A stretch of 64,000 nucleotides of DNA from Colivicinus sp045642525 (GTDB taxonomy: Bacteria; Bacillota_I; Bacilli_A; Erysipelotrichales; Erysipelotrichaceae): the NCBI GenBank assembly GCA_045642525.1, contig JAZUIZ010000018.1, positions 85,999-149,998 of the forward strand, given 5' to 3'. Position numbers and translations under genes: made by a program. The notes under the pieces are model-generated. The model saw only the letters and a list, made by a program, of their open reading frames with translations, did not search any database and was not told where the DNA came from. Position 1 is the first letter of the stretch. Each line of letters opens with the position of its first letter. Below, in pieces: positions 44,676-54,074 of this stretch.

Positions 44676-44996
44676 ATGAATAATTATGGTGACGCACTTA
44701 AAAATATGGTTTCTTTCTCAGAATTTAATAGAGGACAGGCTGGAAAGATTTTTGATGAAGTAAAAAATAAAGGTTCAAAGATAGTTGTGAAAAACAACAA
44801 TCCTGAGTGTGTTCTAATTTCCGTGGATGATTATATAAATATGATTGATGAAATCAATGATATGCGTGCTTTATTGATGGCAGCTGATAGAATGAATAAT
44901 TTTGATGGAAATTTGAAAGATACATTTTCTCAAGAAGAAGTAGAAAAAATATTTGGAGTAAAAACTGACGATTGTGATGGAGTTGAAATTGAATGA
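44676..44996 (+). CDS. Phd/YefM-family antitoxin
   Basis: A 106-residue antitoxin. The N-terminal Phd/YefM fold (about 10-65) has the F-S-E-F-N-R-G-Q-A-G-K-I-F and V-L-I-S-V-D-D-Y-I-N-M motifs; the acidic C-terminal part should wrap the toxin. ATG 44676 is chosen (GTGAGG upstream) over the in-frame GTG 44667. It overlaps the toxin start by 4 nt (ATGA). It probably represses its own operon by the upstream palindromes. Confidence 0.88.
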   Translation: MNNYGDALKNMVSFSEFNRGQAGKIFDEVKNKGSKIVVKNNNPECVLISVDDYINMIDEINDMRALLMAADRMNNFDGNLKDTFSQEEVEKIFGVKTDDCDGVEIE

Positions 44997-45307
44997 TTTA
45001 TAAAATACGTTACTCTTCTTTGACAATCAAGGATTTGTACAAATTAGACAATGCTGTCCAAGAAAGAGTAATTAAAGCAATAAAAAAAGTATCAAAAAAT
45101 CCATTGCCTAATTACGAAGGTGGTTATGGCAAACCCTTAGGAAAAAATGGTAATACTAATTTAACTGGTTTTTTAAAAATAAAATTAAAAAAAGATGGAA
45201 TTAGAATCGTATATAAACTTATTAAAATAGAAAACGTAATGTATATTATTGTCATTGATGCAAGATCTGATGATGAAGTATATATAGAGGCAAATAAGCG
45301 TAAATAA
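44993..45307 (+). CDS. RelE/ParE-superfamily toxin
   Basis: A 104-residue basic protein with the RelE-type fold: Y-S-S-L-T-I-K-D-L-Y-K-L, a central G-F-L-K-I-K-L-K-K-D-G-I-R-I-V-Y-K segment and a terminal I-D-A-R-S-D-D-E-V-Y. Members are usually ribosome-dependent mRNA endonucleases or gyrase inhibitors; which applies here is not clear. It is coupled to the antitoxin by a 4-nt overlap. Confidence 0.88.
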   Translation: MIYKIRYSSLTIKDLYKLDNAVQERVIKAIKKVSKNPLPNYEGGYGKPLGKNGNTNLTGFLKIKLKKDGIRIVYKLIKIENVMYIIVIDARSDDEVYIEANKRK

Positions 45308-45308
45308 A

Positions 45309-45337
45309 ATGATGATTGTTAATCATCATTTATTTTT
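45309..45337. terminator. Bidirectional terminator between toxin and gamma-lyase genes
   Basis: A perfect 9-bp stem ATGATGATT / AATCATCAT with a GTT loop and flanking A- and T-runs lies between convergent genes. Confidence 0.85.
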
Positions 45338-46572
45338 GTAAGTGCTAATAATATAGATAATTTCCCATACTCAAACGATAGACTGCCTTGCATATACAAG
45401 GTGTATGGTGGAATAACAGGAGCATCAGCACTAAGCTCGATTGTACTTCCTTGTGTGAAACCGCCACATGCCATTACTTCATCAAAAGGATAACCTGGCA
45501 TTGGTGCTGGCAATACTCGTACAAAAGAATCAATTGGTGATGATTCTTGTATACCCTGAGTGAATTTTACTAATTTATCTTTGCTACCTAATTCAACTGT
45601 TTGAATAATATCTGTACGATATTCATTGTATTTTGGAGATACATTTTTGTATCCTAGTTTTTCAAGCATATATGCAGAAAATATAGCAGTTTTTAAGGAA
45701 CTTTTTACAGCATTTGGCGCCATAAACAATCCTTTGAAAAATGAATTGTTTAAATTAAAGTTAGCACCTAAATCTTTTCCAATTCCAGGCGCATTTAATC
45801 TTTCTGCGACCATTTTAATTAAATCTTTATTTCCAGCAATATATGCTCCAGTTGTGACTATTCCTCCACCTAAATTTTTCATTAGAGATCCAACAACAAT
45901 ATCAGCACCAACGTGTCCTGGCTCTTTATCTTCAACTAATTCGCCATAGCAATTGTCCACCATAATAATTACATCTTTATTAACTTTTCTAATTTCAGAA
46001 ATTAGATTTTCAATTTTTGAAATTGTTAATGATTTTCTTGAAGAATATCCTCTTGATCTTTGAATTTCGACTACTTTAACATTATTTAACTTTAATCGAT
46101 TAATTATTTTTCCCACATCAAATTCATTGTTGATTAATTCTATTTGTTCATAATTAATATTATAGTTTTTTAAAGATTGTGTAGAATCTCCGCATAGTCC
46201 AATCATCTCTTGCAGTGAATCATATGGTGTTCCTGTTAAAGAAATTAATGTATCATTGGGCTTTAATAGGGAAGTAAAAGTTAAATATAATGCAGCTGTT
46301 CCAGAAGAAATTTGTGGTCTTACAAGCGAATCTTCGCATCCTAAAATTGTAGCGAATATTTTCTCTAGTTTGTCTCTTCCTGTATCATAATTACCATATC
46401 CATTTATTTCTGCAAAATCTGAATAAGAAACATTATTCTCAATAAAAGCCGATAATATTCTATTTGAATTGGTGAGACAAATAGAGTCAATATCTTCGTA
46501 TATTTCATTTAATTCGTTATCTGATTGTTTTGCGAGTTCTAGTAGATTTTTATCAATTTGTTCCAAAATCAT
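45319..46572 (-). CDS. Methionine gamma-lyase-like PLP enzyme (YnbB/aluminium-resistance family)
   Basis: A 417-residue PLP-dependent protein. It contains R-P-Q-I-S-S-G-T-A-A-L, the Asp region V-D-N-C-Y-G-E, PLP-Lys in G-S-L-M-K-N-L-G-G-G (about 245), and the family-specific P-G-I-G-K-D-L-G and A-P-M-P-G-Y end motifs. Despite the old aluminium-resistance name, the family is close to cystathionine/methionine gamma-lyases; the actual substrate is unproven. Single gene. Confidence 0.9.
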   Translation of the reverse strand: MILEQIDKNLLELAKQSDNELNEIYEDIDSICLTNSNRILSAFIENNVSYSDFAEINGYGNYDTGRDKLEKIFATILGCEDSLVRPQISSGTAALYLTFTSLLKPNDTLISLTGTPYDSLQEMIGLCGDSTQSLKNYNINYEQIELINNEFDVGKIINRLKLNNVKVVEIQRSRGYSSRKSLTISKIENLISEIRKVNKDVIIMVDNCYGELVEDKEPGHVGADIVVGSLMKNLGGGIVTTGAYIAGNKDLIKMVAERLNAPGIGKDLGANFNLNNSFFKGLFMAPNAVKSSLKTAIFSAYMLEKLGYKNVSPKYNEYRTDIIQTVELGSKDKLVKFTQGIQESSPIDSFVRVLPAPMPGYPFDEVMACGGFTQGSTIELSADAPVIPPYTLYMQGSLSFEYGKLSILLALTKINDD

Positions 46573-46627
46573 AACTTACCTATATACATATTATATACGA
46601 TATCTTTAATAGGCATATCTGCACCCA

Positions 46628-46645
46628 GCGCAAATATATTTGCGC
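46628..46645. promoter_or_regulatory. 18-nt perfect palindrome upstream of the ABC importer
   Basis: GCGCAAATATATTTGCGC, a perfect dyad with GC-rich ends in AT-rich DNA, lies between the divergent gamma-lyase and importer genes. Its form suggests a dimeric repressor site, but which regulator binds is unknown. Confidence 0.65.
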
Positions 46646-46659
46646 GTAAATTAGACATT

Positions 46660-46675
46660 TTGTAAACGGTTACAA
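46660..46675. promoter_or_regulatory. CcpA cre site at the ABC importer promoter
   Basis: TTGTAAACGGTTACAA fits every position of the cre consensus WTGNAANCGNWNNCAW. It lies 6 nt upstream of the TATAAT at 46682-46687, in the -35/spacer region, which predicts carbon catabolite repression. Confidence 0.8.
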
Positions 46676-46681
46676 ATCATA

Positions 46682-46687
46682 TATAAT
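46682..46687 (+). promoter_or_regulatory. -10 box of the ABC importer operon
   Basis: TATAAT, followed by a leader holding a GGGA-AATA-TCCC mini-hairpin and the Shine-Dalgarno GAGGAGG (about 46710). Confidence 0.65.
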
Positions 46688-46719
46688 AATACATAAGGGA
46701 AATATCCCGAGGAGGAAAT

Positions 46720-47787
46720 ATGAAGAAACTTTTAAGTATTTTATTAGCTGTATTCATGGTATTCGGTTTAGTTGGATGTGGTGAAACTGAAACTAATGAA
46801 GGCGGCGACACTACTACTGTTGGTGGTGGTACATTAGTTATCTATTCTCCAAACTCAGATCCGCTAATTGCAGTTGCTGAGACATTTGGCGAAAAGTATG
46901 GAATTGATGTTCAAGTTCAACCTTTAAAGACTGGCGAAGCTCTTGAAAAGATTGTTGCTGAAACTGAAAATCCACAAGCTGATGTAATGTATGGTGGCGT
47001 AAATTACGCTAATGCAATTAACTATGCACAATATTTTGAACCATACACAGCTAAAGGCGATGATAAACTTGTTGAAGCTTATCAAAATACAAACGGTGTA
47101 GCTACTCACTATTGTTTAGATGGCTCTGCTGCTTTATTAATCAACATTGAAAGATTAAAAGAATTAGGAATTAATCCAGATGATTTTAAAGGCTATGCAG
47201 ATTTATTAAGACCTGAATTAAAAGGCAAAGGTTTAATTGCTATGGGCGATCCTGCTTCTTCTTCTAGTGCTTGGGCTGAATTAACTAATATGTTATTAGT
47301 TATGGGCGATGAAGCATATGATGATAAAGCATGGGATTGGGTTAACAAATTCATTGGCCAATTAGATGGTATTATTGATTCTTCATCTGCAATATATAAA
47401 GGTGTAGTTTCTGGAGAATATGTTGTAGGTGTATCTTATGAAGATCCATGTATCGGCTTATTAGTTGATGGTGCTGAAAATGTTAAAGTTGTATATCCAG
47501 AAGAAGGTGCTGTATGGCTTCCAGCTGGTGCTGCAATTGTTAAGAACGCTAAGAATATGGACAATGCTAAATTGTTCTTAGATTGGTTAATTTCTGATGA
47601 AGGTCAAAACGAAATCGCTAAGACAACTGCTCGTCCAGTTAATACAAACATTTCAAATACTACTGATAAGATGATTCCTTTCTCTCAAATCAAAGTAGCA
47701 TATGAAAATATTCCACTATGTGGTGAAAAGAAAAAGGAATGGCAAGCTAAGTGGACTGAATTATACACTGCTGCTCATCCAGAATAA
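46720..47787 (+). CDS. ABC importer substrate-binding lipoprotein (iron(III)/polyol-phosphonate class)
   Basis: A 355-residue lipoprotein with signal MKKLLSILLAVFMVFGLVGC (lipobox L-V-G-C, Cys20). After a Gly/Thr linker the mature domain opens LVIYSPNSDPLIAVAETF and resembles class II binding proteins of the FbpA/AfuA/PhnS group. Iron is the usual ligand for this gene order, but the cre site upstream fits a carbon compound better; sequence does not decide. First of a three-gene operon with ATPase and fused permease. Confidence 0.87.
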   Translation: MKKLLSILLAVFMVFGLVGCGETETNEGGDTTTVGGGTLVIYSPNSDPLIAVAETFGEKYGIDVQVQPLKTGEALEKIVAETENPQADVMYGGVNYANAINYAQYFEPYTAKGDDKLVEAYQNTNGVATHYCLDGSAALLINIERLKELGINPDDFKGYADLLRPELKGKGLIAMGDPASSSSAWAELTNMLLVMGDEAYDDKAWDWVNKFIGQLDGIIDSSSAIYKGVVSGEYVVGVSYEDPCIGLLVDGAENVKVVYPEEGAVWLPAGAAIVKNAKNMDNAKLFLDWLISDEGQNEIAKTTARPVNTNISNTTDKMIPFSQIKVAYENIPLCGEKKKEWQAKWTELYTAAHPE

Positions 47788-47814
47788 TAATTAATTAAAT
47801 GTGAGGTTAGAAAT

Positions 47815-48942
47815 ATGAGTGTAAATATTAAAATTAGAGACGCTGTTAAAAAATATGGCGATAATACAATAATTTCTGACTTATCACTTGATGTCAAGGA
47901 GGGTGAATTCTTCACTCTCCTTGGTCCTTCAGGCTGTGGTAAGACAACATTATTACGTATGATTGCTGGCTTTAACTCTATTGAAGGCGGAGATTTTTAT
48001 TTCGGAGATACGAGAATCAACGATATGGATCCAGCGAAACGTAATATAGGTATGGTCTTCCAGAACTACGCAATTTTTCCAAATATGACTGTTGAAAAAA
48101 ATGTTGCGTTTGGTTTAAAGAACCGTAAACTTCCAAAGGAAGAAATCAAAAATAAGACTGATCAGTTCCTTAAACTAATGAAGATTGAGGAATATCGTGA
48201 ACGTATGCCAGAAAGACTTTCTGGTGGTCAACAACAAAGGGTTGCTTTAGCAAGAGCTTTAGCTATTACCCCTGATGTTTTGTTGATGGATGAGCCATTA
48301 TCAAATTTGGATGCAAAATTACGTATCGAAATGAGAACTGTTATTAAAGAGATTCAAAATAATGTTGGCATCACTTGTGTTTATGTAACTCATGACCAAG
48401 AAGAAGCTATGGCAGTATCAGATAGAATAGCTGTAATGAATGCTGGCGAAATTCAACAAATAGGAACACCAAAAATCTTATATCAAAGACCAGCAAATTT
48501 ATTTGTAGCAACCTTTATTGGCCACACTAATGTAATTGATGCTGAACTTGAAATGTCAGGAAATGATGCAATGTTATGTCTTCCTGGCGGTTACAAGTGC
48601 AAACTTGAAAATGTTAGAGATGATCAAAAGAAAAACCAAAAAGTTAAAGCTTCAATTAGGCCTGAAGAATTAATTGTCGATCCAAATAACACGGATGGAA
48701 TTAAGGCCACAATTGATGATGCAATATTCTTGGGATTAAATACACATTATTTTGTTCATTTTATTAATGGTGTAAAGGCTGAAATTATTCAAGAATCAAA
48801 AATTGATTCAATTATTGATTCTGGAAAAGAAATATTCTTAAAAGTTAAAACTGAAAAAATTAATGTATTTACTGAAGACGGAAGCACAAATATTATCAAA
48901 GGCGTAACAAATGATTATGATATTTATAAAAAGGCAGAATAG
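47815..48942 (+). CDS. ABC importer ATP-binding protein
   Basis: A 375-residue ATPase with Walker A G-P-S-G-C-G-K-T-T (about 39), Q-loop, signature L-S-G-G-Q-Q-Q-R (about 138), Walker B V-L-L-M-D-E-P, D-loop, H-switch (T-H-D-Q), and a C-terminal TOBE-like region (about 245-360). It matches the FbpC/PotA/UgpC class, which can sense ligand or regulators by TOBE. Spacing: 27 nt after the binding protein, 2 nt before the permease. Confidence 0.93.
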   Translation: MSVNIKIRDAVKKYGDNTIISDLSLDVKEGEFFTLLGPSGCGKTTLLRMIAGFNSIEGGDFYFGDTRINDMDPAKRNIGMVFQNYAIFPNMTVEKNVAFGLKNRKLPKEEIKNKTDQFLKLMKIEEYRERMPERLSGGQQQRVALARALAITPDVLLMDEPLSNLDAKLRIEMRTVIKEIQNNVGITCVYVTHDQEEAMAVSDRIAVMNAGEIQQIGTPKILYQRPANLFVATFIGHTNVIDAELEMSGNDAMLCLPGGYKCKLENVRDDQKKNQKVKASIRPEELIVDPNNTDGIKATIDDAIFLGLNTHYFVHFINGVKAEIIQESKIDSIIDSGKEIFLKVKTEKINVFTEDGSTNIIKGVTNDYDIYKKAE

Positions 48943-48944
48943 TT

Positions 48945-50597
48945 ATGAATAAGAATAAAAATAAAAATTTTGATATATGGAAAATAGTATCTCTTTGCAT
49001 ACTTGCCTTATATGGTTTATTTTTGCTTTATCCTTTAATTAAATTATTTGTTCAATCATTATTTGTTGACGGTATTTTTTCGTTTGATAATTTTAAAGCT
49101 TTCTTTTCTCAAAAATATTATGTGACTTCAATTAAAAACTCATTAATTGTATCCACATTAGCAACACTACTTACATTATTGTTTGGTGTGCCAATGGCAT
49201 ATTTTTACCAAATGTATGAAATAAAAGGGAAGACTTTGTTGCAAATATTAATTATTCTTTGTTCAATGTCTGCTCCTTTCATTGGTGCTTATTCATGGAT
49301 TATGCTTCTTGGAAGAAATGGCGTAGTTACAAGTTTTATAAAAAATCTTACTGGCTTTCAAATGCCAAGCATATATGGTTTTACTGGAATTTTGCTAGTA
49401 CTGGCTTTTCAATTGTTTCCACTTGCGTTTTTGTATGTATCTGGCGCATTAAAAAATATTGACAATTCATTACTAGAAGCTAGTGAAAATATGGGCACAA
49501 CAGGGGCTAAACGTTTCTTCAAAGTTATTATTCCACTTTGTATGCCAACGATTATTGCCACAACATTAATGGTTTTTATGAGAGCCTTTGCTGATTTTGG
49601 AACTCCATTGTTAATAGGAGAAGGTTATCAAACCTTCCCAGTTGTTATTTATAATGCATATTTTGCTGAAACTGGGTCAAATCATGGTTTTGGTGCTGCT
49701 GTTTCTGTTATAGGTATTGTAATTACAACTATATTTTTCTTGGCGCAAAGATTTGTTAATGGAAAATTTAAATTTACCATGAATGCTCTTCATCCTATTG
49801 AAAGAAAGCCATTGCATGGCATAAAAGCATTCTTTATTAATTTGTATTGTTGGTTACTCGTTGGACTTGCGTTTTTGCCTCAACTATATGTAATTTATAC
49901 ATCTTTCTTGAAAACATCTGGAAAGTTATTCTTAAAAGGATATTCTTTAGATTCATATAAATATGCATTTACACATTTAAAGAAAGCTATTCCAAATACA
50001 TTCTACATAGGCATCGTTTCGTTACTAATTGTAATTGTTTTAGCAATTTTAATATCGTACCTAGTTGTTAGAAGAAACAATTCCGCAAATAGAATTATAG
50101 ATGTTTTCTCTATGGTTCCATATATTATACCTGGTTCTGTAGTTGGTATTGCGCTTGCAATGTCTTTCTCTTCAAAACCATTCGTATTAACTGGAACTGT
50201 TGCGATTATGATTGTTGCGTTGGTTATTAGACGTATACCATATACTATAAGGTCATCGGTTGCAACGCTTCAACAAATTCCTATGTCTATTGAAGAAGCT
50301 GCAATATCTTTGGGATCATCTAAATTAAAAGCGTTTTTCACAATAACTGTTCCTATGATGGCAAATGGTATTTTGTCAGGCGCAATTATGTCTTGGGTTA
50401 CAATAATTACAGAATTATCAACATCAATAATTCTTTATAACTTAAATTCCGTGACATTAACTATAGCTACATATTCTTATGTATCTAGAGGAAATTATGG
50501 TATTGCCGCGGCATACGCAACGATACTGACTGTATCAACTATCGTTTCGTTATTACTGTATATGAAAATTACGGGTAATAAAGAAATATCATTTTAA
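48945..50597 (+). CDS. ABC importer fused double permease (FbpB-like)
   Basis: A 550-residue permease with about twelve membrane helices and two BPD_transp_1 halves. Each half has an EAA loop: EASENMGTTGAKRFFKVIIP (about 180) and EAAISLGSSKLKAFFTITVP (about 445). The fused arrangement is typical of iron(III)/thiamine/phosphonate-type importers. Last gene of the operon, followed by a strong terminator. Confidence 0.93.
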   Translation: MNKNKNKNFDIWKIVSLCILALYGLFLLYPLIKLFVQSLFVDGIFSFDNFKAFFSQKYYVTSIKNSLIVSTLATLLTLLFGVPMAYFYQMYEIKGKTLLQILIILCSMSAPFIGAYSWIMLLGRNGVVTSFIKNLTGFQMPSIYGFTGILLVLAFQLFPLAFLYVSGALKNIDNSLLEASENMGTTGAKRFFKVIIPLCMPTIIATTLMVFMRAFADFGTPLLIGEGYQTFPVVIYNAYFAETGSNHGFGAAVSVIGIVITTIFFLAQRFVNGKFKFTMNALHPIERKPLHGIKAFFINLYCWLLVGLAFLPQLYVIYTSFLKTSGKLFLKGYSLDSYKYAFTHLKKAIPNTFYIGIVSLLIVIVLAILISYLVVRRNNSANRIIDVFSMVPYIIPGSVVGIALAMSFSSKPFVLTGTVAIMIVALVIRRIPYTIRSSVATLQQIPMSIEEAAISLGSSKLKAFFTITVPMMANGILSGAIMSWVTIITELSTSIILYNLNSVTLTIATYSYVSRGNYGIAAAYATILTVSTIVSLLLYMKITGNKEISF

Positions 50598-50602
50598 ACA
50601 AA

Positions 50603-50638
50603 ATGAGTCAATCTTATATGCGATTGGCTCATTTTTTT
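50603..50638 (+). terminator. Terminator after the ABC importer operon
   Basis: An 11-bp stem ATGAGTCAATC / GATTGGCTCAT (one G-T pair), 8-nt loop, followed by TTTTTTT. Confidence 0.9.
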
Positions 50639-50657
50639 GTTTATCAATATAAATTAT

Positions 50658-52280
50658 CTATAGTCTATATTTAGCGCCTTTAGCGATATTGTAACAATGG
50701 TCAGCCATACGTTCGATATTAGACAATATATCAGCATAAACACTTGATGCAATAGGTGATGTGCATTCTTTTGTAGTCATACGTAACAAATGATTTTCTC
50801 TATAAGTCTCATCCATGCTATCCATTTTTTCTTCAAGTTTAGATAACTCTTCATATGTTTCTTCATCTTTTGTTTCAACATATCTAAATGATAAATTCAT
50901 CATTTCGAAAAATGTTTTAAACATTTCATCTAATTCTGAATATGCAGCATCTGTAAAAGTTCCTTTTCCTTCATGAATCATATTTACAAACTCTGCAACA
51001 TTAAGAACTAAATCACCAATTCTTTCTAGATTTTTATTTATTTCAAGATACAATAACTGCATTTGTTTTGCGGATGTTGACATATTTGATGTATGAATGT
51101 TTGTTAGGAAGTTAGATATTGATCTATCTAATTTATCAATTAATTCTTCTGTTTGATTGATATTCTCCATTTCTTCCGTTCCTTTATTTTCTAAGAAAAA
51201 GACTAATGTAGCTTCTACATTGTCGATTACAAGATCTCTTTCTTGAATAATAGCTTTATATGCAACGGCTAGGGCAGTTGATTGAACAGGAAATAACTCT
51301 GGATTTAATTCACTAACATCTATGTTGCGTTTCTTTGGTTCTTCTCCCTTTATTATTATTCTTGTAAAGTTACATAGTTGTTTTATGAATGGGAATATAA
51401 TTATCGCAGTAACCGTATTGAAAATAATATGAACAACGGCTATTTGCATCATAGGATTTAGATTCAACGATAAAATAAATGAATTTAAAATACCAATTGA
51501 AAGCATTCCGATAATAGAACCAATGATGTTGAAAGTTGTATGCAAAACAGCTGCTCGTTTGGAAGAAACATTTCCACCCATTGAGGCCATAATTGCAGTA
51601 ATACAAGTTCCGATGTTTGATCCAAATATAAAAGGAAGTATCGCAGAAAATGAAATAGCACCAGTTTCATAAATGATTTGTATTAAACCAATTGCTGCAG
51701 AACTTGATTGCATTGCACAAGTCATTAATAAGCCAATACCAAGTCCAATAAATGGATTGTTTGCACATAGTGCTGCAAGTTTAGTAAACTCTTCAACCTC
51801 CTTTAAATGAGATAAAGTGTCACTAATTAAATCCATTCCATAAAATAAAACACCAAATCCTACTAAAATATTTGCGATATCTTTATATTTTTTATTTGAA
51901 CTAAATAATAATATAAATGCTCCTAAAACTATACAATATGGAGCAATTCCAGAAATATTTAAACCAATTAAAAAGGCAGTTACTGTTGTACCAATATTTG
52001 CACCAATTATGATACCAGCTGCTTGTTCCAAAGACATTAGTCCAGCTCTAATGAAACCAATAGTAATTGCCGTTGTTGCACTTGATGATTGTATCAAAGC
52101 ACTAAGAATTGCACCAACTATAATACCTTGAATTGGTTTTGAAGTATATTTATCGATATAATCTCTTAATTTATCTCCTGCTAATGACTTTAAACCATTT
52201 CCCATTAAAACCACACCAAACAGAAACAATCCAAGTCCACACAAGAATAAACTCCAAGATATATCCTTTAATGTCATCAT
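50658..52280 (-). CDS. Na/Pi cotransporter with C-terminal PhoU-like domain
   Basis: A 540-residue protein. The membrane part (1-310) has two Na_Pi_cotrans repeats with the duplicated Q-S-S-S-A motifs and the G-A-N-I-G-T-T / G-S-N-I-G-T-C motifs. The cytoplasmic part (about 340-540) is PhoU-like, all helical. It probably moves phosphate with Na+ or controls it. The start has TACAAT 6 nt upstream and no Shine-Dalgarno. Divergent from ruvA. Confidence 0.92.
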   Translation of the reverse strand: MMTLKDISWSLFLCGLGLFLFGVVLMGNGLKSLAGDKLRDYIDKYTSKPIQGIIVGAILSALIQSSSATTAITIGFIRAGLMSLEQAAGIIIGANIGTTVTAFLIGLNISGIAPYCIVLGAFILLFSSNKKYKDIANILVGFGVLFYGMDLISDTLSHLKEVEEFTKLAALCANNPFIGLGIGLLMTCAMQSSSAAIGLIQIIYETGAISFSAILPFIFGSNIGTCITAIMASMGGNVSSKRAAVLHTTFNIIGSIIGMLSIGILNSFILSLNLNPMMQIAVVHIIFNTVTAIIIFPFIKQLCNFTRIIIKGEEPKKRNIDVSELNPELFPVQSTALAVAYKAIIQERDLVIDNVEATLVFFLENKGTEEMENINQTEELIDKLDRSISNFLTNIHTSNMSTSAKQMQLLYLEINKNLERIGDLVLNVAEFVNMIHEGKGTFTDAAYSELDEMFKTFFEMMNLSFRYVETKDEETYEELSKLEEKMDSMDETYRENHLLRMTTKECTSPIASSVYADILSNIERMADHCYNIAKGAKYRL

Positions 52281-52292
52281 AGACTTATTGTA
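52281..52292 (-). promoter_or_regulatory. Leaderless -10 of the Na/Pi cotransporter gene
   Basis: Minus-strand TACAAT (52287-52292) ends 6 nt before the ATG (52280). Confidence 0.6.
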
Positions 52293-52314
52293 TCATTATC
52301 GAATAAACAATATA

Positions 52315-52346
52315 GTACAAATTACATATTTCAAAATGATTTGTAC
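52315..52346. repeat. Inverted repeat between Na/Pi cotransporter and ruvA
   Basis: Perfect arms GTACAAAT (52315-52322) and ATTTGTAC (52339-52346), 16-nt spacer, between the two divergent promoters. It could be a regulator site; none is known for it. Confidence 0.45.
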
Positions 52347-52371
52347 ACTAAAAAAGATACATATAATGTAC

Positions 52372-52383
52372 TATAATTAATGT
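52372..52383 (+). promoter_or_regulatory. Leaderless -10 of ruvAB
   Basis: TATAAT (52372-52377) ends 6 nt before ATG 52384. No Shine-Dalgarno. Confidence 0.65.
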
Positions 52384-52941
52384 ATGATTGGTTTTGTAAG
52401 AGGAAAAGTTCATGCTTTTGGTAGTGATTATGTATTGATTGATGTCAATAATATTGGTTATCGCATCAATTTTTATCACCCAGATTCTTTGGTTAAAGGA
52501 CAAGAGATTACCATTTATACATATCAAAATGTAAGAGAAGATGATATAAGCTTGTTTGGCTTTTTAACTTTAGAAGAGTATGATCTTTTTGTAAAACTAA
52601 TTTCTGTTAAGGGTTTAGGGCCTAAGATTGCATCTAGCATTCTTGCAAGAAACACTGTAAAAAATGTTATAAAGGCAATTGAAGATGGTGATGTTGATTT
52701 TATGAAGCGTATGCCTGGCGTTGGAAACAAAACAGCATCACAAATAATCCTTGATTTAAAAGGTAAGCTCGTTGAAACTGGCGATATGGTTTCAAATGAT
52801 AAATTAAAGGAAGTTGAAAGCGCTCTAAAACAATTTGGGTATAAAACTCAAGAAATTAAACCAGTCATTAATGCCTTAAAAAATGAAAATGGTTCAACCG
52901 ATGAGCTTGTTAAGAAAGCTCTAAAAATGTTTGTAAAGTAA
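52384..52941 (+). CDS. ruvA: Holliday junction DNA helicase subunit RuvA
   Basis: A 185-residue Holliday-junction-binding protein. It has an OB-fold domain I (1-62), two helix-hairpin-helix motifs (VKGLGPKIASSIL and MPGVGNKTASQIILDL, about 75-125), and C-terminal domain III (about 140-185) that contacts RuvB. It targets RuvB for branch migration. ruvB follows after 3 nt. Confidence 0.97.
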   Translation: MIGFVRGKVHAFGSDYVLIDVNNIGYRINFYHPDSLVKGQEITIYTYQNVREDDISLFGFLTLEEYDLFVKLISVKGLGPKIASSILARNTVKNVIKAIEDGDVDFMKRMPGVGNKTASQIILDLKGKLVETGDMVSNDKLKEVESALKQFGYKTQEIKPVINALKNENGSTDELVKKALKMFVK

Positions 52942-52944
52942 ATT

Positions 52945-53949
52945 ATGTTAGAAGAAAAAATATTAAATGCAAATAAGTTAAATGAAGATGATGATTCATC
53001 TTTGAGGCCACAGACATTAAAGGAATATGTTGGTCAAAAAGATCTAAAGGATAATTTAGATGTTTTTATTAAAGCTGCAAAAATGCGTAACGAAGCTTTG
53101 GATCATGTTTTATTATATGGCCCACCAGGGTTAGGTAAAACTACAATGGCTTATATTATTGCGAATGAAATGGGAACAAATATCAAAACAACTACCGGTC
53201 CTAGTATTGAAAGAACTGGTGATTTAGCTGCAATATTATCTTCCTTACAAGAAGGCGATGTTTTGTTTATTGATGAAATTCATCGTCTACCAAAAATTGT
53301 TGAAGAAGTTTTATATTCTGCAATGGAAGATTTTTATATTGATGTTGTTGTTGGAAAAGAAGAAGGGGCTAAATCAATTAGACTTGACCTTCCACCATTT
53401 ACCTTAGTTGGTGCCACTACAAGAGCAGGTGCCATATCTTCTCCTTTGAGAGATAGATTTGGATATACTTTTAAATTAAATTATTATACCGAAGATGAGT
53501 TGGCATCTATTATTAAAAGAACTTCTAGAGTTTTAGAGTGTCCTATTAAAGAAGATGCTGTTGTTGAAATATCTAGAAGATCTAGAGGCACTCCTAGAAT
53601 TTCAAATAGACTATTTAGAAGGGTAAGAGACTTTGCACAAGTTGAAAATAATGGTGAAATAAACATTGATATCGCAAAAAAATCTCTTGAAAGATTAAAA
53701 GTTGATTCTCTTGGTTTAGATGAAGTTGATATTAGATATTTAATGGGTATCATTGAAAGATTTAAGGGTGGACCCGTCGGCTTAGAGGCTATTGCTAGCG
53801 CTATCGGAGAAGAGGCAATTACTTTAGAAGATGTAAATGAACCTTATTTATTACAAATTGGTTTTATTAATCGTACAGCTAGAGGAAGAGTTGTTACACA
53901 AAAAGCCTATGAACATCTTAGAGTTAGTTATAGTGAGCCACTTGTATAG
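52945..53949 (+). CDS. ruvB: Holliday junction DNA helicase motor RuvB
   Basis: A 334-residue AAA+ motor. It has Walker A G-P-P-G-L-G-K-T-T (about 59), Walker B D-E-I-H, sensor 1 G-A-T-T-R-A-G, Arg finger region and a C-terminal winged helix (G-R-V-V-T-Q-K-A-Y). With RuvA it drives branch migration. Coupled to ruvA. Confidence 0.98.
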   Translation: MLEEKILNANKLNEDDDSSLRPQTLKEYVGQKDLKDNLDVFIKAAKMRNEALDHVLLYGPPGLGKTTMAYIIANEMGTNIKTTTGPSIERTGDLAAILSSLQEGDVLFIDEIHRLPKIVEEVLYSAMEDFYIDVVVGKEEGAKSIRLDLPPFTLVGATTRAGAISSPLRDRFGYTFKLNYYTEDELASIIKRTSRVLECPIKEDAVVEISRRSRGTPRISNRLFRRVRDFAQVENNGEINIDIAKKSLERLKVDSLGLDEVDIRYLMGIIERFKGGPVGLEAIASAIGEEAITLEDVNEPYLLQIGFINRTARGRVVTQKAYEHLRVSYSEPLV

Positions 53950-54074
53950 ATGCTATATTTTTTGAAGACGATATATGAAAATCCACTTATTATTAGGCTT
54001 TTGTAGTGTTTTTAGTTGAAATTTTATCATTACTTTGTTAAGATAATAAAGCGTAAACATGGAGGTTAATAAAA

